Shown in pieces: positions 53,010 through 62,059 of a stretch of 64,000 nucleotides of DNA (its first letter is position 1; every line of letters starts with the position of its first letter). The notes below the pieces were generated by a model. It made no database searches. It was not told where the DNA came from and saw only the letters and a program-made list of their open reading frames with translations. Source of the stretch: Defluviicoccus sp. (lineage in GTDB: Bacteria > Pseudomonadota > Alphaproteobacteria > MPNO01); assembly GCA_022823775.1 (NCBI GenBank), contig JAJEHI010000008.1, positions 23,770 to 87,769 of the forward strand. Reading direction: 5' to 3'. Both the position numbers and the translations under genes were made by a program.

Positions 53010-53918
53010 TCAAAAGACTATGGTTCCAGCTCTCTTCATCCTCTCCAGAGAGGACAAATCGCTTTCGTATCGACGGACGAGCCTCTCTCGCTCGTCTTCC
53101 GTCAGCGGGTCGAACGGCGTGCCGTCCGAATGGCGGGCGATCAGAGCGTCGCGCGAATTCCGCCTCTGAAGCTGGGCGGCGGCCGCCATCGCTTCCAAAG
53201 TCGGGGCTGCGTTGACTCGCTCGTCGCCCTGGAACCTGAGTTGGCCTGACCTCAATGGACCCGCCAGATCCTGTACCCGTTCCTCCATCGAACCGCGCTC
53301 GACGCGAGTGACCTTGAGAAACGTTCCGGGAAATGCGCGGCTCACGTCGCCGATAATGTCAGGCCAACCCCGTCGGACAGCGAGGTACTTCGTCCTGATG
53401 TTATCGAACGGGCGAACCCCGCGTGCCGAATAAACCGACAACATGGCATAAAGCGAAACGAGAAAGGTATCGTATGCCCGAATTGTCAAATGTATCTCGT
53501 ACGGATCGAGGCCCACCAGATTACGAAATAATTTCAGGCGCCAATAGGTTGACGGGTAGAGCCCGAACCCATCCGGCCGGAAAGGGGAGCCGATCAGGTT
53601 TTCTTCGGACACTATTATTCTCCGCAACCCGGGACTCGAGGCGCCGTCGGCGACGAGCCCCGAAAAAAGGGCGCGCGCCCCCGCTCTCTTCAAGATGTAC
53701 CTCGGTAGATGCTTCGGTTTGCGCGTCAAAATCCGGACAACATCGCGGACGGTAGGAGAAATTCGTTTGCCGGGACGCGGCGGGGTCAAGGCCACGATTC
53801 CGTTGCGCGTCAGGAGGTCTCGATTAGTGTCCAGAACGGTCTGGAGACGGGTCGAGCCGGTTCGCTGCGCACCCAGGTGCAGAATGAACTCCGGGCGCTT
53901 GGGCGACTTGCGCGACAT
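53010..53918 (-). CDS. Sulfotransferase-like P-loop protein
   Basis: This 302-residue protein begins with a PAPS-binding P-loop of the form LHLGAQRTGSTRLQTVL (about residues 13-29) and has a plausible 3'-phosphate site at RRIIVSEENL, so it probably transfers sulfate from PAPS to a glycan or small molecule. Basic residues are scattered through the C-terminal half. Base composition looks less GC-rich than in neighbouring genes, which with the adjacent GT25 and FkbM genes suggests an acquired glycan-modifying patch. Confidence 0.8.
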   Translation of the reverse strand: MSRKSPKRPEFILHLGAQRTGSTRLQTVLDTNRDLLTRNGIVALTPPRPGKRISPTVRDVVRILTRKPKHLPRYILKRAGARALFSGLVADGASSPGLRRIIVSEENLIGSPFRPDGFGLYPSTYWRLKLFRNLVGLDPYEIHLTIRAYDTFLVSLYAMLSVYSARGVRPFDNIRTKYLAVRRGWPDIIGDVSRAFPGTFLKVTRVERGSMEERVQDLAGPLRSGQLRFQGDERVNAAPTLEAMAAAAQLQRRNSRDALIARHSDGTPFDPLTEDERERLVRRYESDLSSLERMKRAGTIVF

Positions 53919-54085
53919 GGCTGACTGTTTCTCGCGACGAGCTGCGTCGACCGGATCGTAGTCGAAATCTCAGCCGTCGGAATGCCGTACATGGGACGCG
54001 CGGTCCGGGACGGTATCCAGGAAACGACGGACCCGACGGTGCTCGATGCGTCCTGAAAGCGGTCGGAGAAAGGTCGCGAAAAAGA

Positions 54086-55006
54086 TCACCCGATTTGTTC
54101 TCCGGCACTCGTTCCTGGGCCGCTTCCGGGTCCCACAACCCGCAGCGTCCCCTTCAACGGCCCCTGCGCCCGACACAGGATCCGGGCAAAGGCAATTCTC
54201 TTGCGCATGCCCTCCTTGGCATAAAACCATCCCCGGCGAGCTCCTTGCAGCGGGTCCGACCACTCGAATATCGGGGCCTGGCGGATCAAGGAGGCGGTTC
54301 CCTTGAATTCCTCCCGCTGGTGCACCACGGCGGGGCGGAGGCAATAGGTCGTCAACCCGTGATGCCAGTATCGCGCGAGCGCCCGATCGATACCGGTCCG
54401 GACCAGAGGGTTCTTTTCCAGGAACCGACGGGCCGCGTCGCGGGTGATTACGTAACCCTGGGATCCGAAATGCGACCAGCGCACCCAGCCCAGCCGGTGA
54501 CCCGTGCCCAGCCGCGCGTGCGGGACGAACGGACGCCGAGGCCCGTGGTGGAGAAAGACGATACCGAAGGGTTCGCCGGTATGCTCCAGGGCGTCGAGGA
54601 CGGCCGGGAATTCCGGCGCGAAGTCCACATCGTCCTCAAGGACGGCCATGATCTCCGGTCCGTTCTCCACCATGTCGAGGAATGCCTGCCGCTGGCTGAG
54701 CCAGTTGGCGATGGAGCCCATGCGGATGGGGCGGCCGTCCCGGCGCGATCCCGCGCGGTCGATCAGGGCTTCGCACTCGGGCGGGATATCGCGTCCGTCC
54801 ACGGCGTCGCGCAGCTCGAAGTCCAGCCCGAGGGCCCGCAGATCGGAAACGATCCGACGGCGCCGCTCGACGGCCCGCTCCAGGCTGATGACGACGATTT
54901 TCAAGTCCGGCTTTCCCGTTCCGTCGTTGCGTTCGCCCGATCGGACGCCGTCGCCGCGTGGCGCCGATCCCGCGCCGCCGACATTGACCCTTCGGACCGC
55001 CCGCAT
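54086..55006 (-). CDS. Glycosyltransferase family 25 (LPS biosynthesis type)
   Basis: The 306-residue glycosyltransferase has the GT25 pattern KIVVISLERAVERRRRIVSD, then the acidic metal site AVLEDDVDF and the block WSHFGSQGYVITRDAARRF. It adds a sugar, often galactose, to lipopolysaccharide or glycan. The first 35 residues are low-complexity, so a TTG at 54904 just before KIVVISL, behind GGGAAAG, may be the true start. It is divergent from the FkbM gene. Confidence 0.87.
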   Translation of the reverse strand: MRAVRRVNVGGAGSAPRGDGVRSGERNDGTGKPDLKIVVISLERAVERRRRIVSDLRALGLDFELRDAVDGRDIPPECEALIDRAGSRRDGRPIRMGSIANWLSQRQAFLDMVENGPEIMAVLEDDVDFAPEFPAVLDALEHTGEPFGIVFLHHGPRRPFVPHARLGTGHRLGWVRWSHFGSQGYVITRDAARRFLEKNPLVRTGIDRALARYWHHGLTTYCLRPAVVHQREEFKGTASLIRQAPIFEWSDPLQGARRGWFYAKEGMRKRIAFARILCRAQGPLKGTLRVVGPGSGPGTSAGEQIG

Positions 55007-55115
55007 TACCAAAACCTCGCGGCCTCGCGGCGGGCGATCCCGAAACCGGATCGGGAAACGCCCTCGCCCGACGGCCGGCGCGGAGGGGCGCGGGAGAATT
55101 CCGAGGATATCCGAA

Positions 55116-55955
55116 ATGGCCGTCCCGGTCGACGATAGCAGCGCGTTCGGACATTACGCTCCCGGCCCTCTCCGCCGACGGTTTCACGCCTCGATGAACC
55201 GGATCTACAAGGTCGGCTGGCCGGGACGCCGGCTCTTCGGAAGGTTGCGGTGGCTGGAGCGGCTTTGCTCCTCGGGCACGCGGGAAATCGTCGACGTCGA
55301 GCGATTCGGCCTGCGCTGGCGGCTCTATCGGCGCGGCAACGTGGCGGACTCGCGCCTGCTGCTGCGCCCGGACGCGTTCGAACCCGTGGAAATAAAATCG
55401 ATAACCGATCTGGCGGAACCCGGCTGCACGTTCGTCGACATCGGCGCGAATTGCGGGTTTTACGCGCTGAGGCTCGCCCGGGCGGCTACCGGAAAGGGGC
55501 GGGTGATCGCGATCGAGCCCCATCCCGAAATGCGCCGCCGGCTCGCCTACAACGCACAGCTGAATTCGGCTTATCCGATCCGGATTCTCGGCTGCGCCGT
55601 CGGCGACCGTCCCGGCAACGGCAAGCTGCTCGAGGGCGACCGGAATCTGGGGGAGACCCGGGTTTCGGACGAAGGCTCGATCGACGTCGAAATCCGGACC
55701 CTGCTGGACATCGCCGCGGCCGAGAAACTGGACCGGATCGACGCCGTCAAGGTCGATGTCGAGGGGTTCGAGGATCGCGTTCTCGAACCCTTCCTGCGGG
55801 ACGCGCCCGAGCGATTGCTCCCGCGGCTGATCGTGGCCGAACGACTCTGGAGCGGCGCGTGGGAAGCCGACTGGCTGAGCCGCGCCGCCGACCGCGGCTA
55901 CCGCGAACGGACGCGCACCCGGCAGGGTAACCTCATCCTGGACCGGCGGCGATGA
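55116..55955 (+). CDS. FkbM-family SAM-dependent methyltransferase
   Basis: The 279-residue methyltransferase has SAM motif I in CTFVDIGANCGFYALRLAR, motif II around VIAIEPHPEMRRRLAYN and the FkbM-type DAVKVDVEGFEDRVLEPF. Family members O-methylate sugars or small molecules. The ATG at 55116 has GAGGATAT upstream; ATG 55194 is a shorter option. The gene sits next to GT25 and sulfotransferase genes, so modification of a surface glycan is likely. Confidence 0.87.
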   Translation: MAVPVDDSSAFGHYAPGPLRRRFHASMNRIYKVGWPGRRLFGRLRWLERLCSSGTREIVDVERFGLRWRLYRRGNVADSRLLLRPDAFEPVEIKSITDLAEPGCTFVDIGANCGFYALRLARAATGKGRVIAIEPHPEMRRRLAYNAQLNSAYPIRILGCAVGDRPGNGKLLEGDRNLGETRVSDEGSIDVEIRTLLDIAAAEKLDRIDAVKVDVEGFEDRVLEPFLRDAPERLLPRLIVAERLWSGAWEADWLSRAADRGYRERTRTRQGNLILDRRR

Positions 55956-56027
55956 TCGTCGCGATCCCTGCCGTCGCCGCGCTATAGTCCCCCATCCGCC
56001 CCGTCCAGCTCCGGACCCGCACGCCCC

Positions 56028-56978
56028 ATGACCCAAGACCGCATCGACGTCCACCACCACGCGCTCCCGGACTTCTTCCGCGAGGCCCAGACCGCCGGGG
56101 GGTACCCGTCCACCGCTTACCGGCCGTTCCCCGACTGGTCGCCCGAGATTTCGCTCGCGCTGATGGACCGGCTCGGCATCGCGACGTCGATCCTGTCGTT
56201 TTCCGCGCCCGGGATCTTCTACGGCGACCGGGCGGCGTGCCGCGAGCTCGCGCGGCGCTGCAACGACTATCTCGCCGACCTCGTCGCGCGCCACGGCCGC
56301 CGCTTCGGCGCCCTTGCCGCGCTGCCCTTCCCCGATGTCGACGACTGCCTCGCCGAGATCGCGCGCGCGGCGGACATGGGGCTCGACGGGTTCATGCACC
56401 TGACCCGGAACGACGACCGGCCGGCCGGCCACCCGGACTTCCGCGAGATCTACCGCGAGCTCGACCGGCGGTCCGCCGTCGTCCTCATCCACCCGACCTA
56501 CCCGGCGGCGAGCGCCGAGCGCGACTATGTCGTGCCGCGCCCCATCGTCGACTATCCCTGCGAGACCGCGCGGGCGGCGGCGAGCTTGCTGTTCAACGGG
56601 GTGCTGGCGGAGATGCCCGATATCCGCTTCATCCTGTCGCACGCCGGCGGCGCGCTGCCCGCGCTCGCCCACCGGATCGAGATTTTCGACGACCTCACCC
56701 GGTTCCGCGAGAACTACCCGGACGGCGCGCGCGCCTATCTCGGGCGGCTCTACTACGACACCGCGCTCTCGGGCGACGCGGCCGTGCTGGGCGCGCTGCA
56801 ATCCCTCGCCGGACCCGAGCGGATATTGTTCGGCACCGATTACCCCTATATTCCCGACGAGGTCGCGGAAGCCGAGACAGCCGGCACCGACCGCTACGAA
56901 GGGTTCGACGAGGCCGCCCGGGCGATGATGGAATACGAGAACGCACGGCGCCTGTTCCCCCGGCTGGTGCAAGGGTAG
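56028..56978 (+). CDS. Amidohydrolase (ACMSD-like decarboxylase family)
   Basis: This 316-residue metal-dependent TIM-barrel enzyme is related to aminocarboxymuconate-semialdehyde decarboxylase. Metal ligands are visible in DVHHHALPDFF, VVLIHPTYP, ILSHAGGALP and GTDYPY. Relatives decarboxylate or hydrate aromatic ring-cleavage products and hydroxybenzoates. A TATAGT box lies 45 bases upstream (55983-55988) without a clear -35. It is followed by a dispersed repeat and then the Rieske oxygenase. Confidence 0.9.
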   Translation: MTQDRIDVHHHALPDFFREAQTAGGYPSTAYRPFPDWSPEISLALMDRLGIATSILSFSAPGIFYGDRAACRELARRCNDYLADLVARHGRRFGALAALPFPDVDDCLAEIARAADMGLDGFMHLTRNDDRPAGHPDFREIYRELDRRSAVVLIHPTYPAASAERDYVVPRPIVDYPCETARAAASLLFNGVLAEMPDIRFILSHAGGALPALAHRIEIFDDLTRFRENYPDGARAYLGRLYYDTALSGDAAVLGALQSLAGPERILFGTDYPYIPDEVAEAETAGTDRYEGFDEAARAMMEYENARRLFPRLVQG

Positions 56979-57001
56979 GGCGCATGTCCGTCACGGTCGG
57001 C

Positions 57002-57096
57002 CGCCCTTCGATACGCCGCTCCGCGGCTACTCAGGATGAGGGACATAAGGAAACCTCGTCATCCCGAGCAGGCGCGCCAGCGCCGTATCGAGGGAC
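57002..57096 (+). repeat. Dispersed imperfect palindromic repeat, copy 2
   Basis: This is the same element as at 36431-36526 but in the other orientation: arm 57002-57042 and arm 57054-57096 form an imperfect inverted repeat. It lies between the amidohydrolase and the Rieske oxygenase, 48 bases upstream of the latter, and may act as a terminator or RNA stabiliser. Confidence 0.8.
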
Positions 57097-57143
57097 GGTC
57101 CCCGGGGTGGGCAGGCTCCTCCGGCTGACGGAAAGGTAGCGCA

Positions 57144-58178
57144 ATGTTCCTGAGGAACTGCTGGTACGCCGCCGCCTGGGACGACGAGGTTACGGAGACC
57201 CCGCTGGGGCGCACGATCCTGGACGAGCCGGTCGTCATGTTCCGCACCGCCGACGGGCGGCCCGCCGCGCTCGAGGACCGTTGCTGCCACCGCGCGCTCC
57301 CGCTCTCGATGGGCCGCATCGAGGGCGAGACTCTCCAGTGCGGCTATCACGGGCTCCGCTTCGACGCGGACGGGCGGTGCGTCGCCGTGCCGGGCCAGTC
57401 GACGGTCCCGCCGGGCGCGCGGGTGCGCGCGTTCCCGCTGGTCGAGCGTTACGGCTGGGTCTGGATCTGGATGGGCGAGGCGGATGCGGCCGACCCCGCC
57501 CTGGTGCCCGACTGGCGATGGATGGACGATCCGGACTGGCGGCCGGTGCGGGGCGGCGCGCCGTTCCATGTCGAGGCGAGCTACCTGCTGCTCAACGACA
57601 ATTTGCTCGACCTCTCGCACGTGGCCTACGTGCACGCGGGCTCGATCGGCACCGACAACGTCGCCGACTTCCCGATCCTGACCGAGCGCGGTGAGGGCTA
57701 CGTCCGCATGTCGCGCATGGTGGAGGATTCGCCGCCGCCGCCGCTCTACGGCCGGATGGGCGGGTTCGCCGGCAATGTCGACCGCTGGCAGGTCGCGGTC
57801 TCGACGCTGCCGGCCTACAATACCGTCCATGCCGGCTGCGCGCCGCCCGGCGCCGGCGGCGCGGACGCGCCCGGCGGCACCAAGGTCGAGTTCTTCAACC
57901 TCAACGCCATGACCCCCGAGACCGGGACCACCACGCACTATTTCTACGCGCACGCGAGGAGCTTCGCGCTCGACGACCCCGCCGTGGACGACAGCTTCCG
58001 GGTCGATTTCCGCCGCGTCTTCGGAGAGGACATCGCCATCCTCGGCGCCCAGCAGGCCAATATCGACCGGCGCCCGGACGCCTTCTCGATCGACATCAAC
58101 GTCGACGGGCCGGGGCTCGCGTTCCGTCGCATGCTGGCCGAGCGCATCGAGGCCGAGGCGGGGGGAGGCGCGCGATGA
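57144..58178 (+). CDS. Rieske aromatic ring-hydroxylating oxygenase (VanA-like)
   Basis: This 344-residue terminal oxygenase has Rieske ligands at Cys47-x-His49 (RCCHRALPL) and Cys66-x2-His69 (QCGYHGLRF), and mononuclear iron ligands in LLNDNLLDLSHVAYVH. The single-subunit form resembles VanA and other O-demethylases. No ferredoxin or reductase gene is adjacent. Its stop overlaps the start of the phytochelatin-synthase-like gene by four bases, which couples two apparently unrelated functions. Confidence 0.92.
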   Translation: MFLRNCWYAAAWDDEVTETPLGRTILDEPVVMFRTADGRPAALEDRCCHRALPLSMGRIEGETLQCGYHGLRFDADGRCVAVPGQSTVPPGARVRAFPLVERYGWVWIWMGEADAADPALVPDWRWMDDPDWRPVRGGAPFHVEASYLLLNDNLLDLSHVAYVHAGSIGTDNVADFPILTERGEGYVRMSRMVEDSPPPPLYGRMGGFAGNVDRWQVAVSTLPAYNTVHAGCAPPGAGGADAPGGTKVEFFNLNAMTPETGTTTHYFYAHARSFALDDPAVDDSFRVDFRRVFGEDIAILGAQQANIDRRPDAFSIDINVDGPGLAFRRMLAERIEAEAGGGAR

Positions 58179-58960
58179 AGCGGGTGGCGGCGCTCCTGCT
58201 GCTGGCGGCGGGCCTCGCCGCGCTCGCGGCCGCCGTCCGCGCTGACGAGGCCGCGCTCGTCAGCTGGGAATCCGGCGAGAGCGAGGCGCGGCTCGCCCGC
58301 TCCGCCCACAAGGCCGATTTCTTCCGCCTCAGCAACCATTTCATCAGCCAGGACAACAGCATCTTCTGCGGACCGGTGTCGTCCGCGATCGTCCTGAACG
58401 CGCTCAGGCTCGGCAGGAAGGACGGACTGCCCGAAGACCGGCGATCCATCGCCCCCGACGAGCGCGCCTGGCTGCCGAAGGGCCACAACCCGTTCTTCGG
58501 CAAGTACACGCCCGGCAACGTGCTCACCGAACGCACCAAGTCGCGGATCCAGGTGCTCGGCAAGCCGATCGACATCGGCGGCAGGAAGGTGCGCGATTAC
58601 GGATTGCAGCTCCGTCAGCTCGCCCGGGTGCTCGGCGCGCACGGGCTCGACGTGACGGCGCGGGTGGTCGACGAAGACGCGGACGCCGGGGCGATCCGCC
58701 GCGAGATCGCGCGGAACCTCGCCACCCGCGACGACTACGTGCTGGTCAACTATGCGCGCAAGTCGCTCGGCCAGCCGGGCGGCGGGCACATCTCGCCGCT
58801 CGGCGCCTACGACGCAGAGAGCGATTCCTTCCTGATCATGGACGTCAATCCCAACCGCGCGCCCTGGGTCTGGGTGAAGGCCCGCGACCTGATCGGGGCG
58901 ATGCGCACCTTCGATACCGTCGAGAACCGCGGCTACCTGCTGATCTCCGAGAAAGGGTAG
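58175..58960 (+). CDS. Secreted phytochelatin synthase-like cysteine peptidase
   Basis: The 261-residue papain-like enzyme has an N-terminal signal peptide (MKRVAALLLLAAGLAALAAA) and a full catalytic triad: Cys65 in IFCGPVSSAIVLNAL, His205 in GGGHISPLGAYD and Asp223 in IMDVNP. Bacterial members cut glutathione to gamma-Glu-Cys or make short phytochelatins; the signal peptide points to the periplasm. The start has GGGGGAGGC. Its 3' end is duplicated at 61979-62030. Confidence 0.9.
   Translation: MKRVAALLLLAAGLAALAAAVRADEAALVSWESGESEARLARSAHKADFFRLSNHFISQDNSIFCGPVSSAIVLNALRLGRKDGLPEDRRSIAPDERAWLPKGHNPFFGKYTPGNVLTERTKSRIQVLGKPIDIGGRKVRDYGLQLRQLARVLGAHGLDVTARVVDEDADAGAIRREIARNLATRDDYVLVNYARKSLGQPGGGHISPLGAYDAESDSFLIMDVNPNRAPWVWVKARDLIGAMRTFDTVENRGYLLISEKG
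58899..58950 (+). repeat. Direct repeat, copy 1 (end of the phytochelatin synthase-like gene)
   Basis: These 52 bases at the 3' end of the intact gene recur at 61979-62030 with only three differences. The copy marks a tandem duplication that also includes gene X and the receptor. Confidence 0.88.
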
Positions 58961-58983
58961 GGCCGCCCGGGCCGGGTCTCGGG

Positions 58984-59084
58984 AACGTCTTTACGACCGC
59001 TCCGCCGACCAGCGGGCGCAGGTCCCTCTCCAGCGCGTCGGCCCGGTTCCCGTCGTAGACTTCCTCGCCTGCTCCTCGCACCAT
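58984..59084 (-). pseudogene. Internally deleted remnant of gene X
   Basis: Bases 58984-59069 match 62121-62206, inside the intact gene X, at 81 of 86 positions. Next to them, an ATG at 59084 and its upstream sequence match the start of gene X at 62521. About 100 internal codons are missing, so the frame reads MVRGAGEEVYDGNRAD and then runs without stop into antisense of the peptidase gene. It is therefore a decayed copy. Confidence 0.85.
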
Positions 59085-59231
59085 GTCCCGCGTTCCCGAT
59101 CCTCTCCAAACGTCGCATCCAGCAAGCATCCGCCACGCTCGTGGCACGGCGTCAAAACTGCTATACCGATATTCAACTCTTGCGCGTCCGACCGTGCGGA
59201 CTTTGCGCTCTATGATTTCGGAGTGAATCCG

Positions 59232-61712
59232 ATGAGTATCGGAACCAGGAACGCTCTTCTCACGGCATTTCTCGCGGCGGCGGCGGTCGCCGCGGGGACG
59301 GCGCCCGGCGCCGCCAGCGGCCAGACATCCGGCGATCCGCAGCCGGCTGCCGTCATCGACCGGACCGACATCGCGATGTCGGGCCTGAGCAATCTCCGGG
59401 ACCTGTTCAGCCGGCAGATCTACAACGATTTCGGCCTCCACCGGCCTTACTTTCTCGGCGCCGGCCGCGCCGTGTTTCTCGTCAATGGGCGTCCGGCATC
59501 GAACGTGGATCTCGCCATGTTTCCGGTTTCCGCGGTCGAACGAATCGAGGTTCTGGAAGAGAACGCCGCCCGGCATGGCGGTCATGCGGTCGGCGGGACG
59601 ATCAACATCGTCCTTCGCCACGGTTACGAAGGGACCGAGATCGCGGTCGCGGGCAGCCGGCCGACCCAGGCGGGAGGCGACGCGAACCACGCCAGCGCGG
59701 TGTGGGGCGGCGGAATCGGGCGGGGCCGCCTGACCGTCGCCTTCGACCATATCCGGCGTCGGGAAGTGCGGGATTCCCAACGCGACTACAGCCGCGCCGA
59801 ATGGACGCGCGGGGGGGCCTTCGCCGATACGCGAGGTGTCTCGCTCGCCGGCAACACGCTGGTGGTCGTCCCGAAAGACGACAATCCCGCGATCCTGCAT
59901 TCCTTCGGGGACTGCGACGAGAGCGCCTACACCGGCGTACTCTCGCACTCTGCGGGCGAAGGCTGCGGCTACGCATACGCCGATGTCAAATGGCAGGGCG
60001 ATACCTCGAACACCCCCTACGTCCGCCGCGGCCGCGAGGCCCTGTCCATAAATGCGGACCACCCCTTCGGCGACGACGCGGACGTCTATCTGGATTTCCG
60101 CGCCGCGCAGGCGGACACCGCGTTCCGCTACGCCCCGCCGGTCGGCACCTTCGAGTTCACCCCCTCCCAGGCGCTCAAGGACCGACTTCTGGCGGAAAAC
60201 CTTCCCGGGCTCACCACCGCCAATTTCCCGGACGACCTGACGGTGCATCACCGTTTCGTCGGTCACGGCAATCGCGACTGGCGGACGGATTACGCCGAGT
60301 ACGACGTCACGCTCGGCGCGAAGGGCCGGTTCGGCAACGGCCTGGGTTACGACGCGAACGTTGGGTACTACCGGCGCAAGACGCTGGAAAAGGGCGACAC
60401 CTTCGTAAGCGAGAGTCTGGTCCGTGCCGCGATCGAGGCCGGCGACTACGATATTGAGAATCCGCTTTCCACCGACCCCGACCATCTGACGGCGATCCGG
60501 GAGACCTCGCTCCGGCTGGCCCAGAACTCGGTGACAGACCACAGGACGGCGCGTGCCGCACTAAACGGCCGGGCGTTCAAAATGTCAGGCGGCGATCTCC
60601 GTTGGTCGCTGGGCATGGAGGTCGGTGACGAGGAGTGGAAGGACCATTACGACTACCGGGATTCCGAGAACCGCTTCCACGACGCTACCGACGTGCTCGG
60701 GAGCGCGGGCAATTCGTCCGCCGGAAAACGTCTTCGGTGGTCGGCGCTGGCCGAAGTGTCCGTTCCCCTTCTTTCCCGATGGGATCTCGACCTGGCCGCG
60801 CGGCGAGATGCTTATGACGACGTGGGAGACGCGCACTCCTGGCGAGTGGCGAGCCGCTACCGGCTGGACGAGAACTTCGCGATCCGTGCGTCGTGGGACA
60901 GGGGTTCCGCTCCGCCCAGCCTGGCCGACATGCATCTACGCGAGACGCTTGGCTATCCCGAAGTCTGCGATCCCCAAAACGACGGGGAGTGCGCCCAAAA
61001 GGAAGCCGTTACGGGAGGGAACCCCGACCTGAAACCCGACAAGGCCGAAAGATTCGCTTTCGGTGCGACCGCCAATCTCGGCCCCTTCACTCTCGGCGCC
61101 GACTGGTTCAGGTTTGAGTTGTCCGATACGCCCGCGCAACTCGACGCGCAGGCCCTTGTCGATCTGGAGGAAACGGGGAGATTGCCGTCTGGCGCGCGGG
61201 TGATACGCGAGGGCGGCCTCATCAGGCGAATCGAGAATCCCATCCTGCAGGCCGGCGAAACCGACGCGGAAGGAATCGATCTGCGGGCGGGAGCCGCCTG
61301 GGATACCGGTTGGGCGCATCTGGCCATGGATCTTCGGGCCTTGCGGACGACCCGCTACGAAAGCCGCGTGGCGGGCGTGAAGCAGCCGGGGGACTATCCC
61401 CGCGACCGGTTCCACGGGTTGCTGCGCGCCAAGAGGGGCGGCTTCACCGCGAGCTGGAACATTCATCGAGTCTCCGGCTACCGGAACGTTACGAAGACCG
61501 GCCGTTACGACGGGTGGACGGGACACGACGTGGCGTTTGGCTGGCAGGGGGCGTTCGGAATCTATCGGTTGGATATCGCAGGCGGTGTGCTCAATGTCGG
61601 AAACCGGGGCCCTGCGATCGATTCGAGCGGCGACTCCGACCCGGACCTGTCGCTCGATTCGGTCATGGGACGCACGATTTTCCTGAAGGCCACCCTTTCG
61701 CTCGGTCCGTAG
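59232..61712 (+). CDS. TonB-dependent receptor-like outer-membrane protein
   Basis: This 826-residue protein has a signal peptide (MSIGTRNALLTAFLAAAAVA), a plug domain (LVNGRPASNVDLAMFPVSAV, then RIEVLEENAARHGGHAVGG) and a long beta-barrel; FGVTA-like and HRFVGHGNR segments and SPSLADMHL-type strands are typical. The mature N-terminus before the plug is very short, with no clear TonB box. A conserved Cys pair lies in GDCDES and GEGCGYAY. The ATG at 59232 follows GGAG; GTG 59223 is an alternative. It probably imports a metal or chelate. Confidence 0.88.
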   Translation: MSIGTRNALLTAFLAAAAVAAGTAPGAASGQTSGDPQPAAVIDRTDIAMSGLSNLRDLFSRQIYNDFGLHRPYFLGAGRAVFLVNGRPASNVDLAMFPVSAVERIEVLEENAARHGGHAVGGTINIVLRHGYEGTEIAVAGSRPTQAGGDANHASAVWGGGIGRGRLTVAFDHIRRREVRDSQRDYSRAEWTRGGAFADTRGVSLAGNTLVVVPKDDNPAILHSFGDCDESAYTGVLSHSAGEGCGYAYADVKWQGDTSNTPYVRRGREALSINADHPFGDDADVYLDFRAAQADTAFRYAPPVGTFEFTPSQALKDRLLAENLPGLTTANFPDDLTVHHRFVGHGNRDWRTDYAEYDVTLGAKGRFGNGLGYDANVGYYRRKTLEKGDTFVSESLVRAAIEAGDYDIENPLSTDPDHLTAIRETSLRLAQNSVTDHRTARAALNGRAFKMSGGDLRWSLGMEVGDEEWKDHYDYRDSENRFHDATDVLGSAGNSSAGKRLRWSALAEVSVPLLSRWDLDLAARRDAYDDVGDAHSWRVASRYRLDENFAIRASWDRGSAPPSLADMHLRETLGYPEVCDPQNDGECAQKEAVTGGNPDLKPDKAERFAFGATANLGPFTLGADWFRFELSDTPAQLDAQALVDLEETGRLPSGARVIREGGLIRRIENPILQAGETDAEGIDLRAGAAWDTGWAHLAMDLRALRTTRYESRVAGVKQPGDYPRDRFHGLLRAKRGGFTASWNIHRVSGYRNVTKTGRYDGWTGHDVAFGWQGAFGIYRLDIAGGVLNVGNRGPAIDSSGDSDPDLSLDSVMGRTIFLKATLSLGP

Positions 61713-61731
61713 CGCCGCCGGACCGGCGGCG
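61713..61731 (+). terminator. Hairpin directly after the receptor gene
   Basis: CGCCGCCG (61713-61720) and CGGCGGCG (61724-61731) form a perfect eight-base stem with a GAC loop immediately after the stop codon. There is no T run, so it may be a Rho-independent-like stop or a message-stabilising hairpin. Confidence 0.45.
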
Positions 61732-61978
61732 AGCCGTCAAGCTCCAGGAAAGAGTCGGTCGCGCCGACCGCCCGTCGATGGGGCTTTCATGCATGTCGAA
61801 CCGGCGCCTCCAAACGCTATCCCGTGCGCGAACCCGCCTTGTCGTCAAAAAAATCTCTGACCCGTCATGGTCGTGTGTCGGTCCTGGACCGTTGACCCTT
61901 ACCCGTTCTTCCGCCTCTGCATCCCCGCTTGCCGACCCGGCCCCCGGCGGCTCTCCTGCGTCGCGGTCGGCACCCATT

Positions 61979-62030
61979 CGATGCGCACCGTCGACACCGT
62001 GGAGAACCGCGGCTACCTGCTGATCTCCGA
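61979..62030 (+). pseudogene. 3' remnant of the phytochelatin synthase-like gene (direct repeat copy 2)
   Basis: It encodes SMRTVDTVENRGYLLIS against AMRTFDTVENRGYLLIS in the intact protein. Forty-nine of 52 bases match 58899-58950. No upstream part of the gene is left, and gene X follows in the same relation as the remnant at 58984 has to the intact gene. Confidence 0.88.
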
Positions 62031-62059
62031 CCGGGGTCGGACGGCCCTCGCGCCGAGTC

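Larger units (their letters stand above)
61713..62059. other. Noncoding region between receptor 1 and gene X
   Basis: This stretch holds the hairpin just after the receptor, about 250 bases in which I recognise nothing, and the 52-base remnant of the phytochelatin synthase-like gene at 61979-62030. The remnant lacks the original stop codon. Confidence 0.6.

Noticed and set aside
54636..56972. A 778-residue minus-strand open frame over the FkbM and amidohydrolase genes
   Set aside because: It is the antisense shadow of two recognisable genes and has no motif of its own.
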